A DNA stretch of 64,000 bases from Gossypium raimondii (Eukaryota; Streptophyta; Magnoliopsida; Malvales; Malvaceae). A program made the position numbers and the translations under genes. Below the pieces are notes generated by a model. It ran no database searches. It worked only from the letters and a program-made list of their open reading frames with translations, and was not told the DNA's origin. Each line of letters starts with the position of its first letter. The stretch's first letter is position 1. The DNA lies in assembly GCF_025698545.1 (NCBI RefSeq), contig NC_068570.1, forward strand, positions 3,472,001 through 3,536,000, written 5' to 3'. Shown one piece after another: positions 45,687-57,108 of this stretch.

Positions 45687-48246
45687 ATAATAAAGACCGA
45701 TTATTTAATCGAATCTTATCAATAACTTTAACAAAAATTATATGAAAAACTCGGGATTAATCGAAAACTCTTTCCTTAAGCAGATTTAGGTTTAGGATAA
45801 GGATTAGGGGAAAAATATCGTTCATTTAGAATTTTTAGAACATTATTGGAAGTCAAATGTATGTTTTGAGTCTTTATCATGAATATCGTGATTGCGTGTG
45901 TTGAATTTCTTTCCTTTTCATTTCCATTTTAACTTAAATATCATTCCTTAAACTTTAAGAAATAAATATATTTAAGACAAGGTCAATTTCTGCTCTAAGT
46001 ACCTATATTCTTCGTGTATTTAAAGTTTAATCTCATTATTTTTATTTTTAAGAATTTAATCCTTTTAATTTTTGGATTTAAAAGTTCAGGTCTAAGTGTT
46101 TACACCTTTAATTTAATTTAAATTAATTAAAATCAATGGTTTAATATTTTAAAATAACAAAAAAAGTACTTTAACAATATTGCAATGAACTTGAATTTAT
46201 TAATAAAATTTTAGCGATTTTAATTTAAAATGAAATCAATTAAATTGATTTTTTCTTGTTTAAATTTTTAAAAATAAATTAAATTAAATTGGATATTGGT
46301 TTAATTCTATTAAAATAAATTCTGAATTGTTTCTAAATCACTTTTGGTTTTAATTAAGTTAAAACTAATTTTAAAATTTTCTAATTAATTTTTTTAAAAT
46401 TTTGAAATGGGTGGATATTTGGATTTCCATTTATGTTTGCTTTTGGAAATTTTAATAAAAAAAAATCAAATTTCTGTTTAAAATAAAAATTAAACAAAAT
46501 TGGTTTCAAACAAAATTATTCAAGAGCTAACAGCTCAAATCAGTTTTTATTAAGCCCAAATCTTTTTAAAAAAATCCATATTAGATTGTAAGGCTCGAAT
46601 CAGTTTTGAGTAGTAGCTTAATTGGGTCCAAATCCACTTTTGGCCCAATTTCCTTTTTCAAATTTGAGCCTGATTTTAAATTTGTAGCCCACTTGATTTT
46701 TAAAAATGAAGAGTCCAAATGTCTTCTAGTCCCATTTTCATGGCCCAAGCCCATGTCATTTTTATTTTGCAAACTAGGGTTTTTGGAACCCTAGTCTATT
46801 TCAGTCATTGCTGCCCTCAAGGTGGACAATAATGACTGCTTAGTGTGCGCACACACATACACAGAAAACAGTTTCAAAGGCTAATACAATACAAAGTTTT
46901 CACGCAATAAAATGGAAAAGCAAATCAAGAATCAAACTAAAGATCTCTATAAAAAGAAAAAAAGAAATGAGTCAACTAAGGATCAAGTATCAATCTACAA
47001 AAAGAAAAGAAAAGAAAATCATAACAGTTTAAAACCATGTCACATAAGATTTAACGTGACATTTAATAGCTAAATCAAAAATTTTAATAATGAAAGGACC
47101 TAATTGATATAATCTCAATAGTTTAAAGATGTAATTAGAATGATTTAGAATTTAAGAATCATTTTAGAATTGGGATCATACTTTGGAAACGTTTGATACA
47201 ATTAACACACTTAAGAGTTTTGTAGTAGTTCTAGACATTGTTGTGCATTAACTCGATTATACTTTGGAAACGTTTGATACAATTAAATTTTTGATGCGGT
47301 TTAAGTGTATTAACTCGATTGACATTGTTGTGCGCTGAAACACATTATACTTCTATTTAAGGGTTACAGAGAGGTTACGGGTAGTTCTAGACATTGTATA
47401 AAAAAGAACAGATATGATAAGAACATGAGATTAATATTTTAAAAAAATTAATTTATTATAATTCATATTCAAATTTTAAAAGATTTTGTATTTTGGAATA
47501 GGTTTGGTAGAAAAATATTCACTTACCCTCTCGAAATTTGATGAAAAATATAATAATTTCTTGAATTTTATTTATTAAATAAAATTTTAATGGAATTGAA
47601 AAACTCAACACCAATCTTTGGCAAGATAAGGTAGAGTTGTTTCACGTGTGAAGCATGCATGCGCCAGCTAGCGTTATGGTTGGCGAGGCGTCATTTGTAG
47701 GCGATGTTGTAATCAGCGAGATTGTGATCAAGCGAGGTGATGATGGCGTGGCTAGTTCTGGCAAAGTATCGCCAACAATTCTAAGCACCATTTTTTCAGT
47801 TATTCTTATTTCCGAAATTAATTGAGTTTTTATAATAAAAAAAATTGTATCAAATTGAGTCCTTAATGAAAAAAAATCAATTGGCCTCTTCCATTAATTC
47901 AGTTTGATTGTTAGCTATGTTTACGTGACTAACATAAATCACCAAAAGTTGCCATGTGGCAGAATGATGTTGTCAGCATTTTTTTATAAAATTTTTTAGA
48001 AATAATTAAAATGCATAAATAGAATGCATCTTATTAATAATTATATAAAATTCTAAAACATATTTTAGAAACACCAAAATTTCTTATTTATTTTAGTGTA
48101 TATATAATTACTTTTATTTTAATTTTATAAAATTGACTATATAAATTAAATTTTTTATTCAAGTTGTTTTAAGTTGAATAAATATATAATATTCAATTTA
48201 GAATGTACCATTTGTTGCATGAATAAGTATGAAAGGGAAAAATATT
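45687..48246. other. Intergenic with repeats
   Basis: No gene is supported. A 27-bp segment starting ATACTTTGGAAACGTTTGAT is duplicated at about 47177 and 47259, directly before a SINE (47283-47420). A short GC-richer patch with GGCGA/GCGAG repeats lies at 47660-47770. An AACTAGGGTTTTTGGAACCC motif at 46773 resembles plant leader or LTR sequence, but nothing coding follows. Confidence 0.4.
47283..47420 (+). mobile_element. tRNA-like SINE copy
   Basis: The segments ACTCGATTGACATTGTTGTG, GCTGAAACACATTATACTTC, GGGTAGTTCTAGACATTGTA and AAAAAAGAACA follow the family order seen at 13490 and 54362. Part of the box-B region is deleted. Confidence 0.5.
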
Positions 48247-48673
48247 GGATAAATTATACCCAACGTCATTAAATTATTAGTATATTTATATTTTCTTATT
48301 TAACTTTAAAATTTATAAAATGGTCACTGAATTATTCAAAAGTTTTTATTTATTTAAGTCATTAGACTGTTAAGTTTTTTTTTAATTTTAAATTCGACTA
48401 GTAGCTCCATGCAATGATTCGATGGTCGGTACGGTAGCTTAGTATCCATTGAAGAGTAGAAGAATATATTTTAGATCTAAATTTATCTTACGGTTATTGT
48501 TAGAGATTGGTGCAGGCGATGCAAATAGAGAAGGCCATACATAATCAATTTTAACAGCCCAATGACTTGAATGAAAACTTTTGAATAGTTTAGTGACCAT
48601 TTTGTAACTTTTTAAAATTAATTGACTAAAACTTAAAATTACTAATAATTTAGATCTTGGCTGTAGTTTATCC
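48247..48673. mobile_element. Inverted-repeat MITE upstream of the coiled-coil gene
   Basis: The left arm GGATAAATTATACCC..., with AAAATGGTCACTGAATTATT, is mirrored by AATAGTTTAGTGACCATTTT and TGTAGTTTATCC on the right. The central ~110 bp (48395-48510) is unlike the arms. It ends about 390 bases before the start codon at 49065. Confidence 0.65.
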
Positions 48674-49064
48674 AAAAATATAAAAAAGGGTAAAAAATAT
48701 ATTGCCAGGTATAAGTGTGGGACCACATTATAAATTTTTAGATCTGATCCTCGAAATCGCACTCTAACGGCTATTTTTCTTTCCATTTGAAACTTCCTCA
48801 CGAAAAAAAAAAAAAACCCAGCAAAAGGAAAAAAAAGTCCAAGAAAAAGAGAGAAAATTCCTCCCTCTCTTGTCTTCCCTTGCAGAAAAAGAAAACCCTA
48901 ATTCCATTTCCTAAAAATCCCTAATTTCCCACCCGTTTTTTCCTTTCATTTTCATTCTACATTTTTTTCCTCCAAAAGAAAACTTTTTTTAAAAATTTTT
49001 TTAAGGTCTTTTAAGGTCTAGGATTATTCAAGAATCTATTTTTTTTGGAGTAATTGTGGAAGAC

Positions 49065-50779
49065 ATGGATATTCCTCAAGAAGTTGATAATTACATTAAA
49101 GAAACAATTGAAGATTCCTTAGGTCTTGAAATCTCAACTCAATCTTTGCAACTAAAGCTCCGCTCCACCGAAGAAGCCCAGCGTCGACTCCGTGACCAGT
49201 GCTTATTCCTTCTCTCAAAATTGAAGGAGAAAGATCAAATCATCGAGCGCTCAAAGGTTCGTTAACTCAGTTTTGAGTATTATTTTCGTTTTATTCAAAT
49301 GTGGAATTATTGACATTTTATATTGAATTTTTTTAAGGCGGAAGCGAATATGAATGCGGCGGCGTTGAAGAGATTCGTGGAGGAGAATCAGAAGCTTGCG
49401 GCGGAGTGTGCGAATCTGTTGACTCAGTGTAACAAATGGGAAAGAGAGTGTTCGCTCTATGATCGTGATAGGGAAGCGTTGATGGATTTTGGGAATGAAG
49501 CTGATGAGAGGGCAAAGAAAGCTGAGATTAGGGCTCATGAATTGGAAGAAGAATTGAGGAAATTAACTGAAGAATTAAGGTTCTACAAGCACCATTATGA
49601 GAACCAAGGGGTAAATTAAAAATTTTCCTTTAATTAATTAACTTTTACTTTGTTTTCAATTGTTGATATTGCTGACTTGAGGATCCTTAGTTAACATTTG
49701 AACTTAGTTGAGCATGCATGAGAAAACCATTAGATGACATAACTTGAACACAATGGAACTGCTTTAAGTAGATTGTTTTCAGTTTTTAATGTTATATGAT
49801 TTGATTAGAAAACCCGCCATCATATATAGTTCTGTTTAGTACTATGATACCTCTGAAGTGACTGATAAGCATATATATATTCCTTGAAGATTGATTCATC
49901 TTCTGAGGGCACTGCTTTGGAAGAGAATTTGCTTGAGTCGGTTCTATCAACGTTGATTTCTAAAGATGAAGTTATGTGTGGACGAGCATTCTTGGAGGCA
50001 AATAATTCACTTGAACCATGTCAAAAGATGCTTAAAATGTGGAATAGGTGACTTTTTCTTCTTTTATTTCTTTCATCTGCAACTTTGTTGGTTAATGGAG
50101 ATATATGTGCTTTCTTCCCTGATAGACTACTCACATATTTCTGAATCAATTTTTTGGCTTGTTTTGCTTTGTAGGTTGAGGCCTTCAACTCGAAAAATTT
50201 TGTCACTGGCTGCGGAAGTAAAGACCCTTGAGAAAGACAAAGAACATCTCAGAATGAACCTTTGTAAAGCTGAAGATGAGGTAATAACCAAGAACTTCTA
50301 ACACTGCATGCTCGTTGAAATTTGCATATTCCTTGTCATAAAAAAGATATTTTTATCCCTATAGGTCAAAGTTCTGTTTGAAGAAAACAACATATTGGAT
50401 GAAGCGAACAAAAGATTATTGAGGCAATACCACAAAGAAAAGAACCTCCATGGTTCTGATGGGAAGCATTCTGGTAGTGCATCTACGAAGGTGAGGAGGG
50501 AATATGTTGGGTTCTCTGTATCTGTTTTGTCTTGCACGAGTGCTTGTTCTCACATGTAAAGACTAAGTGCATTTCCTGCATGTGTTTAGTCCATAATCAC
50601 AAATTCATTGATTTAGTGCTATTATTTGCCTGACTCTCTCGCAGACAAACAAGCGAAAATCAAGTCCCAAGATATGCAGTCCAATTGAGAAGAAGATTGA
50701 TTTCACTGATCCGGATTCAGCAAGGAAGCCTCTCTCACCCTTGCGGCATAACTCCCCTGACTTAAGAATGCACAAGTGA
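49065..50779 (+). CDS. Conserved-looking coiled-coil protein, function unknown
   Basis: Six exons join in frame: 49065-49256, 49338-49610, 49890-50047, 50175-50280, 50365-50490 and 50645-50779, giving 329 aa. The first ATG is at 49065; an upstream in-frame GTG at 49056 is not a eukaryotic start. Residues ~25-155 are mostly heptad-like coiled coil rich in Glu, Lys, Leu and Arg (for example RAHELEEELRKLTEELRFYK). A less charged middle follows, then a second coiled stretch (~210-265), then a basic Ser/Pro-rich tail with SSPKICSPIEKK and RKPLSPLRHNSPD, resembling minimal proline-directed kinase sites. There is no signal peptide or membrane segment. Cytoskeletal or spindle-associated roles would fit such a layout, but I do not recognise the family and claim none. 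A pyrimidine-rich leader (48840-48990) precedes it. Confidence 0.85.
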
Positions 50780-53117
50780 ATACTTAAAATCTCGTGCATG
50801 ATAGGATCTAATCTCTTTGCAACAATGATGATGTAGAAGTAGATTTACATATAGCTTTTCTGAAGCTGAGATGTTTGTAGTTGTGAGAGATAGCTCCCAA
50901 GCACCGGAAGGAAATCCCTCCTTCCCCTTTTTTTTATTAAAGGTGTAAGTAACTCTTTCATCTTCTGCTTTTCTTTAGTCCTGACTAATCTGATATCATA
51001 GAATGGATAATAGCTCAAGTAGTGCTGTAGAGAGAAATTTTAGCAATTCTAAAATTGATTGTTAGATGCATATTGTTTTGGCAGTCTCTGATTAATTTTA
51101 TAGGCTCAATTCTAATCCTTTCATTTCACAGTAAAAACTGTTGTTTTTGTGGGTTCACACTGACTGCATTTTGGGCCTTGTAAAAATTCTGGGATTTAAC
51201 AATGGACCACTATTCTCACATTTGTTGTGTGCTAAGCTTTTGAGATGCCAACAAGAAGAAGAGTTAAACTATATCCACTATTCTAGTTGTTATCATTTGT
51301 ACATTTTCTGCTTGCTGTTACACACTGTAGTTCGCTGTTTGAAAAGGTGCAAAATTGCCCTAAAATTTTATCAAATGTTTTTAATCGGGATAAATATCAA
51401 AACTATATCTGAGCTTGATACAATTTGCAATATTATAAATCGATTTTAATTTGGTGCATTTGTATAAATTAAATTTTTAGGTTCAATTTTCACATTTCAC
51501 ATTTCATTAATCTTGTTATCTATGTGTATAATTTTCCTTTTATGTATAAATTGTTGAAATGATATTTTATTAGGTTAAAAAGAATTTAAATAAGTTCATC
51601 TAGACTTAAAAAAAGATTTCTCGAGGAAATAGAAAACTCTTTTTGCAAATATTTTTAATTTAGATGGAAATAATTTAAATTTTTATTTTTAATCTAATAA
51701 AATGACATGTTAACAATTTATCTTATTTAAAACAAAATGTATGCAAATTGTATTAAAATTCGATATAGATGAATAATTATTTCAATAGACATATAAATTT
51801 CTGTTCAGACTTTATCCTGTTATTATAATTCAAAAAGAAAAACGGATGAATTTCTCAAGAAAAAGTGAGCTGTCCAAGAAATTATTAAGAACTTAATTTT
51901 ATCATTATCTTGATATTATAAAGGATTAGAATGATATTTTTTTTCATTACCTCATTATTACATGTAGCATGCGTAAAACAATTTTTTTTTTCTGGAAAAA
52001 TATTATATGGGTTTTCTTCTTTTGTGGCGGTGGTTGGCCGCCTTGGTGAGTCTGAGGTCCCATTAGCCTAAAAGGGATGAAGGCAAGAAGATTGCACCCA
52101 AGTGAAGAGCAAAAGGAATCTTAAGCTTTATGAGAAAAAGGTTGGGATAGGGGGTCCACAAAAGGGTGTGATCGGTGAAACCATCCAAATATTCAAGGGA
52201 CTTTATGCAAAATTAGTAATAAACACCCCATTTGAGCCGACATTGGGTACTGAATAGTTGCAACAAAAATCGATCTGAAAAAATAATAAATAAAGTAACC
52301 TAAATTCAACTTACACATAAGTCACAAACCCTCTCCAAACATTTAAAACTATCATCTCTTCTTGTTTAAAACTGACTCTCCGTTTGTCTTGAAATTCCCT
52401 TGCAGAGACTACCTTCCCACATTCCAACCCCGACGAGACCCTAATTTGTCGGCCCCGTCCGCCTCCGGTTTGCTTCCATTGATTCAACCACAAATGGAGG
52501 AATGCCGTTTACTGACTCCCACACTATAAAAAAAAGAGGTTATTTTGTGATTCAACTCACAAATTCAATATCACTTAACCAAAAGATAAAATTCTAATAC
52601 TAAAATTAACTTGACTGACAAATAAGGATTTAGCCAAACATTTTAAGTTTACCCATTAATTTAAAACTTGGCCCCTAATTTGGGATGTATGTTCACTTTA
52701 TGTATCTGTTTAATTCATATGTGACCAAATCAGTACTTGAACAACTGACCAGGCCTAGGCAAGCTAGAGTGGCATTGCCGAAGGTTAGTTTGCCTAAACC
52801 AATTGACCCCAACAACTCAACCAACCAACCAAACCAAACCCATCTTCCTTAGAAAGAGCATATGATTTTTATGCCTTTTGTATGATTTTAGTGGCTTCTT
52901 TACTTGGGGTAAATAGGGGAATCAAGAGAGACCCTTTTGGTTTTTACATCACTTGAGAGTTACTTAAATCATGGCCATGGAGACTTTTAGTCTCATGTTA
53001 GGTGGGAGGTTTGTATCAAAATCTGATTCACCAAATCCATTTTTGGACAACTTCAAAGACAACACTTGTAAGCTAAGTCCTTTCCCATTTTGTTCAGTGT
53101 TTCAGTTTTTTCAAGAT
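50780..53117. other. 3' flank and intergenic DNA
   Basis: The 3' untranslated region of the coiled-coil gene probably extends some hundred bases; no clear poly(A) signal stands out. The stretch 52020-52500 is less AT-rich without a convincing reading frame. A 54-codon frame starts at 52971 (MAMETFSLMLGG) and ends at 53135, overlapping the next repeat. Confidence 0.4.
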
Positions 53118-53446
53118 GTTAAAATATGCTATTAGTCCTTTTGCTTCGATAAAGTTTGAGATTCAATCTCTATACTTAAAAAGTTAAAATTTCAAATCTA
53201 TAAGTATTTTCTATCAAATTTTGTCAATTTGAAATTTTGGTTAGGTTGTCCTCAAACAACGTGGCATATAATTACTAGGAAATAATATAAGTTTACAAAT
53301 TTTGACATAAACTACCAACAACAATAATAACTGGACTAGGGTTTTTAAATTAAAAAAAGTAGAAGGATTGAATTTTTAACTTTTAAAGTACAGAGATTAA
53401 ATCTCAAATTCTATACAAATAAAGTGACTGACAACATATTTTAACC
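53118..53446. mobile_element. Inverted-repeat MITE
   Basis: The left arm (GTTAAAATATGCTATTAGTC, AGTTTGAGATTCAATCTC) is mirrored by the right (GAGATTAAATCTCAAATTCT, ACATATTTTAAC). Same family as 42265-42576. Confidence 0.6.
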
Positions 53447-54361
53447 TTTTCAAAACAAAAACATCAAAGGGTATCAACAATTCTTTTTCCATAAAAAAAG
53501 ATACAAGATTGAGGTATATCACTAGTCTTATAGAGGATCGAAAGTGGTATTTATAAATCACCCATCAAATAAAATTGTTAAAAAAACTTGAAACCCAACG
53601 TTTTTTGAAATTCTAACGAATACTCAAACAACTGAACCAACCATTATCAGAAAAGATTATCAGTATCAAACATTAGCTAATCATCTCCCCCATTTGATTC
53701 CTTTTGCAAGGCAATAAAATGACTTTTAAAGTCCTCATTGTTTTCCCACAACCTAAATTGCCTAATTGAAACCTAAACTTCAAAACTTTTCTTCCTATTT
53801 TAGGGTTTTTCCCCTTCTTTCAAAGTCTAAGTGAACATGTAGCCAATGACAAAAAAAAGGCCCTTCTAAGGGTTGTTTGTTGGATGCCAGCTTTTGTGTA
53901 TAAGAGAGAGTTTCCTTAATAAAAAATATCACATCTTGTTTGAGTAATCTTCAAGCATGTTATATTGACTGTTCCACTCTGTTTTGCATTACCAAACATC
54001 TCTGTTTTTAGATAGATGGGTGAATATATATATATACACACGACCTTTTTTATCTGTTTTTGAAAGTAACCTCTAACAGAATATTAATGGTGGCAAATCT
54101 TCATGATGGCAACTACTGACTTGTTTATATAATCAAGAAGAAAACAAGATAGAAGGAATTCCCATGCTTTTTCTTCACTAACAATCCACCCTTATTATAA
54201 TGTCTAAAAGTATATCAATGGAGATTATGGAGTTCCTTTAATTGATATGGAATGCATAATTAATTCCTTATGATCTGGCTTGGTAGCAAAAAGTACATAG
54301 CCACCCATTAGGGTTACCCTACTTATCCATTTTTTAACTAATCTATTATTGTAGATTTTGT
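53447..54361. other. Intergenic, nothing recognised
   Basis: AT-rich DNA without a supported gene or repeat. Confidence 0.5.
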
Positions 54362-54515
54362 CCTAGCTCGGTTGACATGCGTATTGTTATCAATGTAGGA
54401 GCACGTGGATTCAAGTGCGTTGAAGCGCATTATCCTCCTATTTATAGTTTAAGGAGAGACTATGGGTAGTTCTAAGTATTATATCAAAAAGAGGAAATAT
54501 AGTCATAACCTAGAG
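54362..54515 (+). mobile_element. tRNA-like SINE copy (best preserved)
   Basis: TCCTAGCTCGGTTGACATGC resembles an A box and GTGGATTCAAGTGCG a B box, about 35-40 bases apart. They are followed by GAAGCGCATTATCCTCCTAT, GGGTAGTTCTAAGTATTATA and TCAAAAAGAGGAAA. This is the clearest copy of the family. Confidence 0.6.
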
Positions 54516-55011
54516 ATTGTTAAAAAAAAAACTCATCTATCATTTGAGGGAACCACAAAAAAAAAGAAAAAAGAGAGACAACTATGAGATGTGGTGTGAG
54601 GTCACATGTGTTTATCTTCGCATGTATAAGCGAAGCTAGTGGCCCCAAAATGAAAATTGCCTCTTTAGTCGCTTTAGAAATTACAAAATTTTGAATTAAT
54701 TTAATTATAAAATTGTATTTCGATCTCTCCTAAAATTTAAAATTTAATTATAGTTTAATCCCTTGAAAAATTATTAAATTTTATGTTAATACAATGGCGA
54801 AATTAAATTTTTATCTCTAAAATTTTTTTTATTCAAATTCAATCCCTTTAAAAAAAATTCTAAGTTCGCCCCTTAAACTCGGATCTGAAAAGTCTTTAGT
54901 GTTAGGTAAGGGATACATCCTTTTGGAATGAAGTTTCCTTTTCACAAAATATTGATTTTGCATGGGAATTAAGTGTACCAAACATATTCCTTCCATGGCA
55001 TTATAAAAGGG

Positions 55012-55018
55012 AACTCCA
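55012..55018 (+). promoter_or_regulatory. TATA box of phytocyanin gene 1
   Basis: TATAAAA lies 84 bases before the start codon at 55096. The region 54895-55095 is duplicated at 60790-61000 with the TATA box conserved. Confidence 0.75.
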
Positions 55019-55095
55019 TTTCAGAAATTTTTATCACAAAATTCTCCTCACTCTCTTTTCAAAGTGTTTCTCCACCTAGTCTCTTCCACAAGAAA

Positions 55096-56260
55096 ATGGC
55101 AAGCTCAAGTGTGGGAATGGCCTGTCTTGGGCTAGTTTTATGCATGGTGGTTGTGCCAAGCTTGGCCACGGTTTACAATGTTGGTGACGCCTCTGGCTGG
55201 GCAACCGGTGTCGATTATAGTAGTTGGGCTAGCGACAAGACCTTCAAAGTTGGCGATTCCCTCGGTACTACTGATTTTCTTAAACCTCAATCTCTTGGCC
55301 ATCACTAACTCCTCCCAAATTTTTTATGGTTAAATTTTGCTATTAATCTCTTTATTTTACGAAAGTTATGGATTTAAAATTTATACTTTAATTTGGTCAT
55401 TTTTAGTCATTTTAGTACTTTTCAAATTTTAAAATTTCAATCCTCACCAAACAATAACTATTAAATTCATTAAGTTCTTCTATTTTCAAAATTTAATGCA
55501 ACAAAGGTATTATCATATATTTAATGTCGGGATAGCTTGTTATTTTTATATATTACCTACTAAAAATCCGGTTAATGGATTACCAAATATTATTTGGGTC
55601 AAAACTAAAGTTTTGAAATTGAAAAGTAAAAGGACCTAGAATGATCCAATTAGAGAATATGAACTAAATATATAACTCTACGCATAATGAAGGACCAGTA
55701 ATTGAATTTAACTGAAAGTATTTAACTCCTTCTATTTAGGTCAGGACTAAAATTTTAAAATTCAAAAGTATAGAGACTAAAATTGAGCATTTTGTAAAGT
55801 ATAGGGACTGGTAGAAGAGTTTAACCTTTTTCATTCATTCATAATGGTTTTTAACGTTTTTCAATTGTGGTTTGGTTCCCCTTTAGTTTTCAATTACCCA
55901 ACAAGCCATACGGTGGAGGAGGTAAGTTCTAGCGATTACAGTGCATGTACGGTGGGGAAAGCAATCTCGACGGATAGCACCGGAGCCACCACCATCAATC
56001 TGAAGACCGCCGGTACTCACTACTTCATTTGTGGTGTGGCTGGTCATTGTGAGAACGGCATGAAGCTTGCGGTCAAAGTGGAGTCCTCTTCTTCTTCATC
56101 TTCCACTGATAAACCATCAACCACTTCACCATCTACTACTACGACGACTAAGATCCCGGATTCATCTTCTTCATGGAGTCTTTCACCGGTTCTGGCTTTT
56201 GTTACAACTTGGGTCGCATTGTGCGTGATGATGGTTGTTTCACAAGCTTTTGGTGGCTAA
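55096..56260 (+). CDS. GPI-anchored phytocyanin, uclacyanin type
   Basis: Two exons (55096-55264 and 55887-56260) give 180 aa. A signal peptide runs to about residue 24 (VVVPSLA). The plastocyanin-like domain runs from [11 protein letters not shown] to MKLAVKV. Blue-copper ligands are all present: His (PTSHTVEE), Cys (YFICG), His (VAGHC) and Met (ENGMK). Met in the axial position indicates a uclacyanin or blue-copper type and not stellacyanin. The two disulphide cysteines (YSAC, GHC) are there. A Ser/Thr/Pro-rich linker and a C-terminal hydrophobic segment ([10 protein letters not shown]) indicate a GPI anchor at the plasma membrane or wall. The intron sits at the usual phytocyanin position, after GDSL. 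Such proteins are thought to act in redox or wall processes; the exact role is unknown. Most of the intron is an inverted-repeat element. Confidence 0.9.
55326..55830. mobile_element. Inverted-repeat element in the phytocyanin 1 intron
   Basis: GGTTAAATTTTGCTATTAAT at the left faces GTATAGGGACTGGTAGAAGA and GTTTAACC at the right. Inner arms (ATTTGGTCATTTTTAGTC against GACTAAAATTGAGC) also pair. It occupies about 80% of the 622-bp intron. Confidence 0.5.
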
Positions 56261-57108
56261 AATGGTGGTCGGCTTGGCCAGGATAGAGGCAGTGCTTTGT
56301 TTGTATTGAGGATTATTGCTTTTATTTTATGAATGAGAACCTTACTTGTTCTGTTTTCTATGGTATTAAGTACATTATATATATGGGGAGATGTTCATAT
56401 GGAAATCGAAAGTGACTTTGAATTGATGGGGTTGAGAATTGATACAAATTGATTGGATTGATTAAAAGATAAATTGAAATAGTTTAATTAATTTTTTAAA
56501 AATCTTTTGAATTTTTAATAATTTTTTAGTCGGACTGATAAATCAGTGGCCTAACCGGTTCGACAACCAATCCAACTTAAAAATCATTGGAAATAAATTT
56601 TATATAATATATATATTTTTTCACTCATATAATGGAAATAATTGTGGGTTGTTGTTTCATGTTTCCTGTGAATATTGGTTAAAATTTTCAATTATCCCAT
56701 AACCCTTTGACAACATTAGCAAATTAGGGAAAAGTATTTTTAGGATTAATGACAAAAGATTTAGATTTTTTAATTACATAATTTCTGTATTATTTAAATT
56801 CTAATGGATAAAATAAGTTAAATTATTTTAGAGTATTTTACTTTATTTACGTTTTAAAAATAATGATAAGATTGAACTCGTATCATTTGGATCAATAAAA
56901 CTTTAATTTTATCACTTAATTGAAATTTCATTTTGATATATTTTGTACATATTAATTTTATTATGCATACGATATTACTTCCATCTAAACTATTATTAAA
57001 CAAAAACATAATGATAAGTTTAACGCTTAACATTGGATCATTGAAATATTAATTGTACAAAAAGATATGAAAAGGTGTAAAACAATTTTAGTTTTATATC
57101 GATCCACC
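56261..57108. other. 3' flank and AT-rich intergenic DNA
   Basis: Includes the 3' untranslated region of phytocyanin 1. No AATAAA stands out, though near variants occur around 56320. No other feature was recognised. Confidence 0.4.

Noticed and set aside
48439-48801. Minus-strand frame of 120 codons
   Set aside because: It spans the arm of an inverted-repeat MITE and the leader of the next gene; no domain is visible.
49056-49064. Upstream in-frame GTG start for the coiled-coil gene
   Set aside because: GTG is not a usual eukaryotic start; the ATG at 49065 follows nine bases later.
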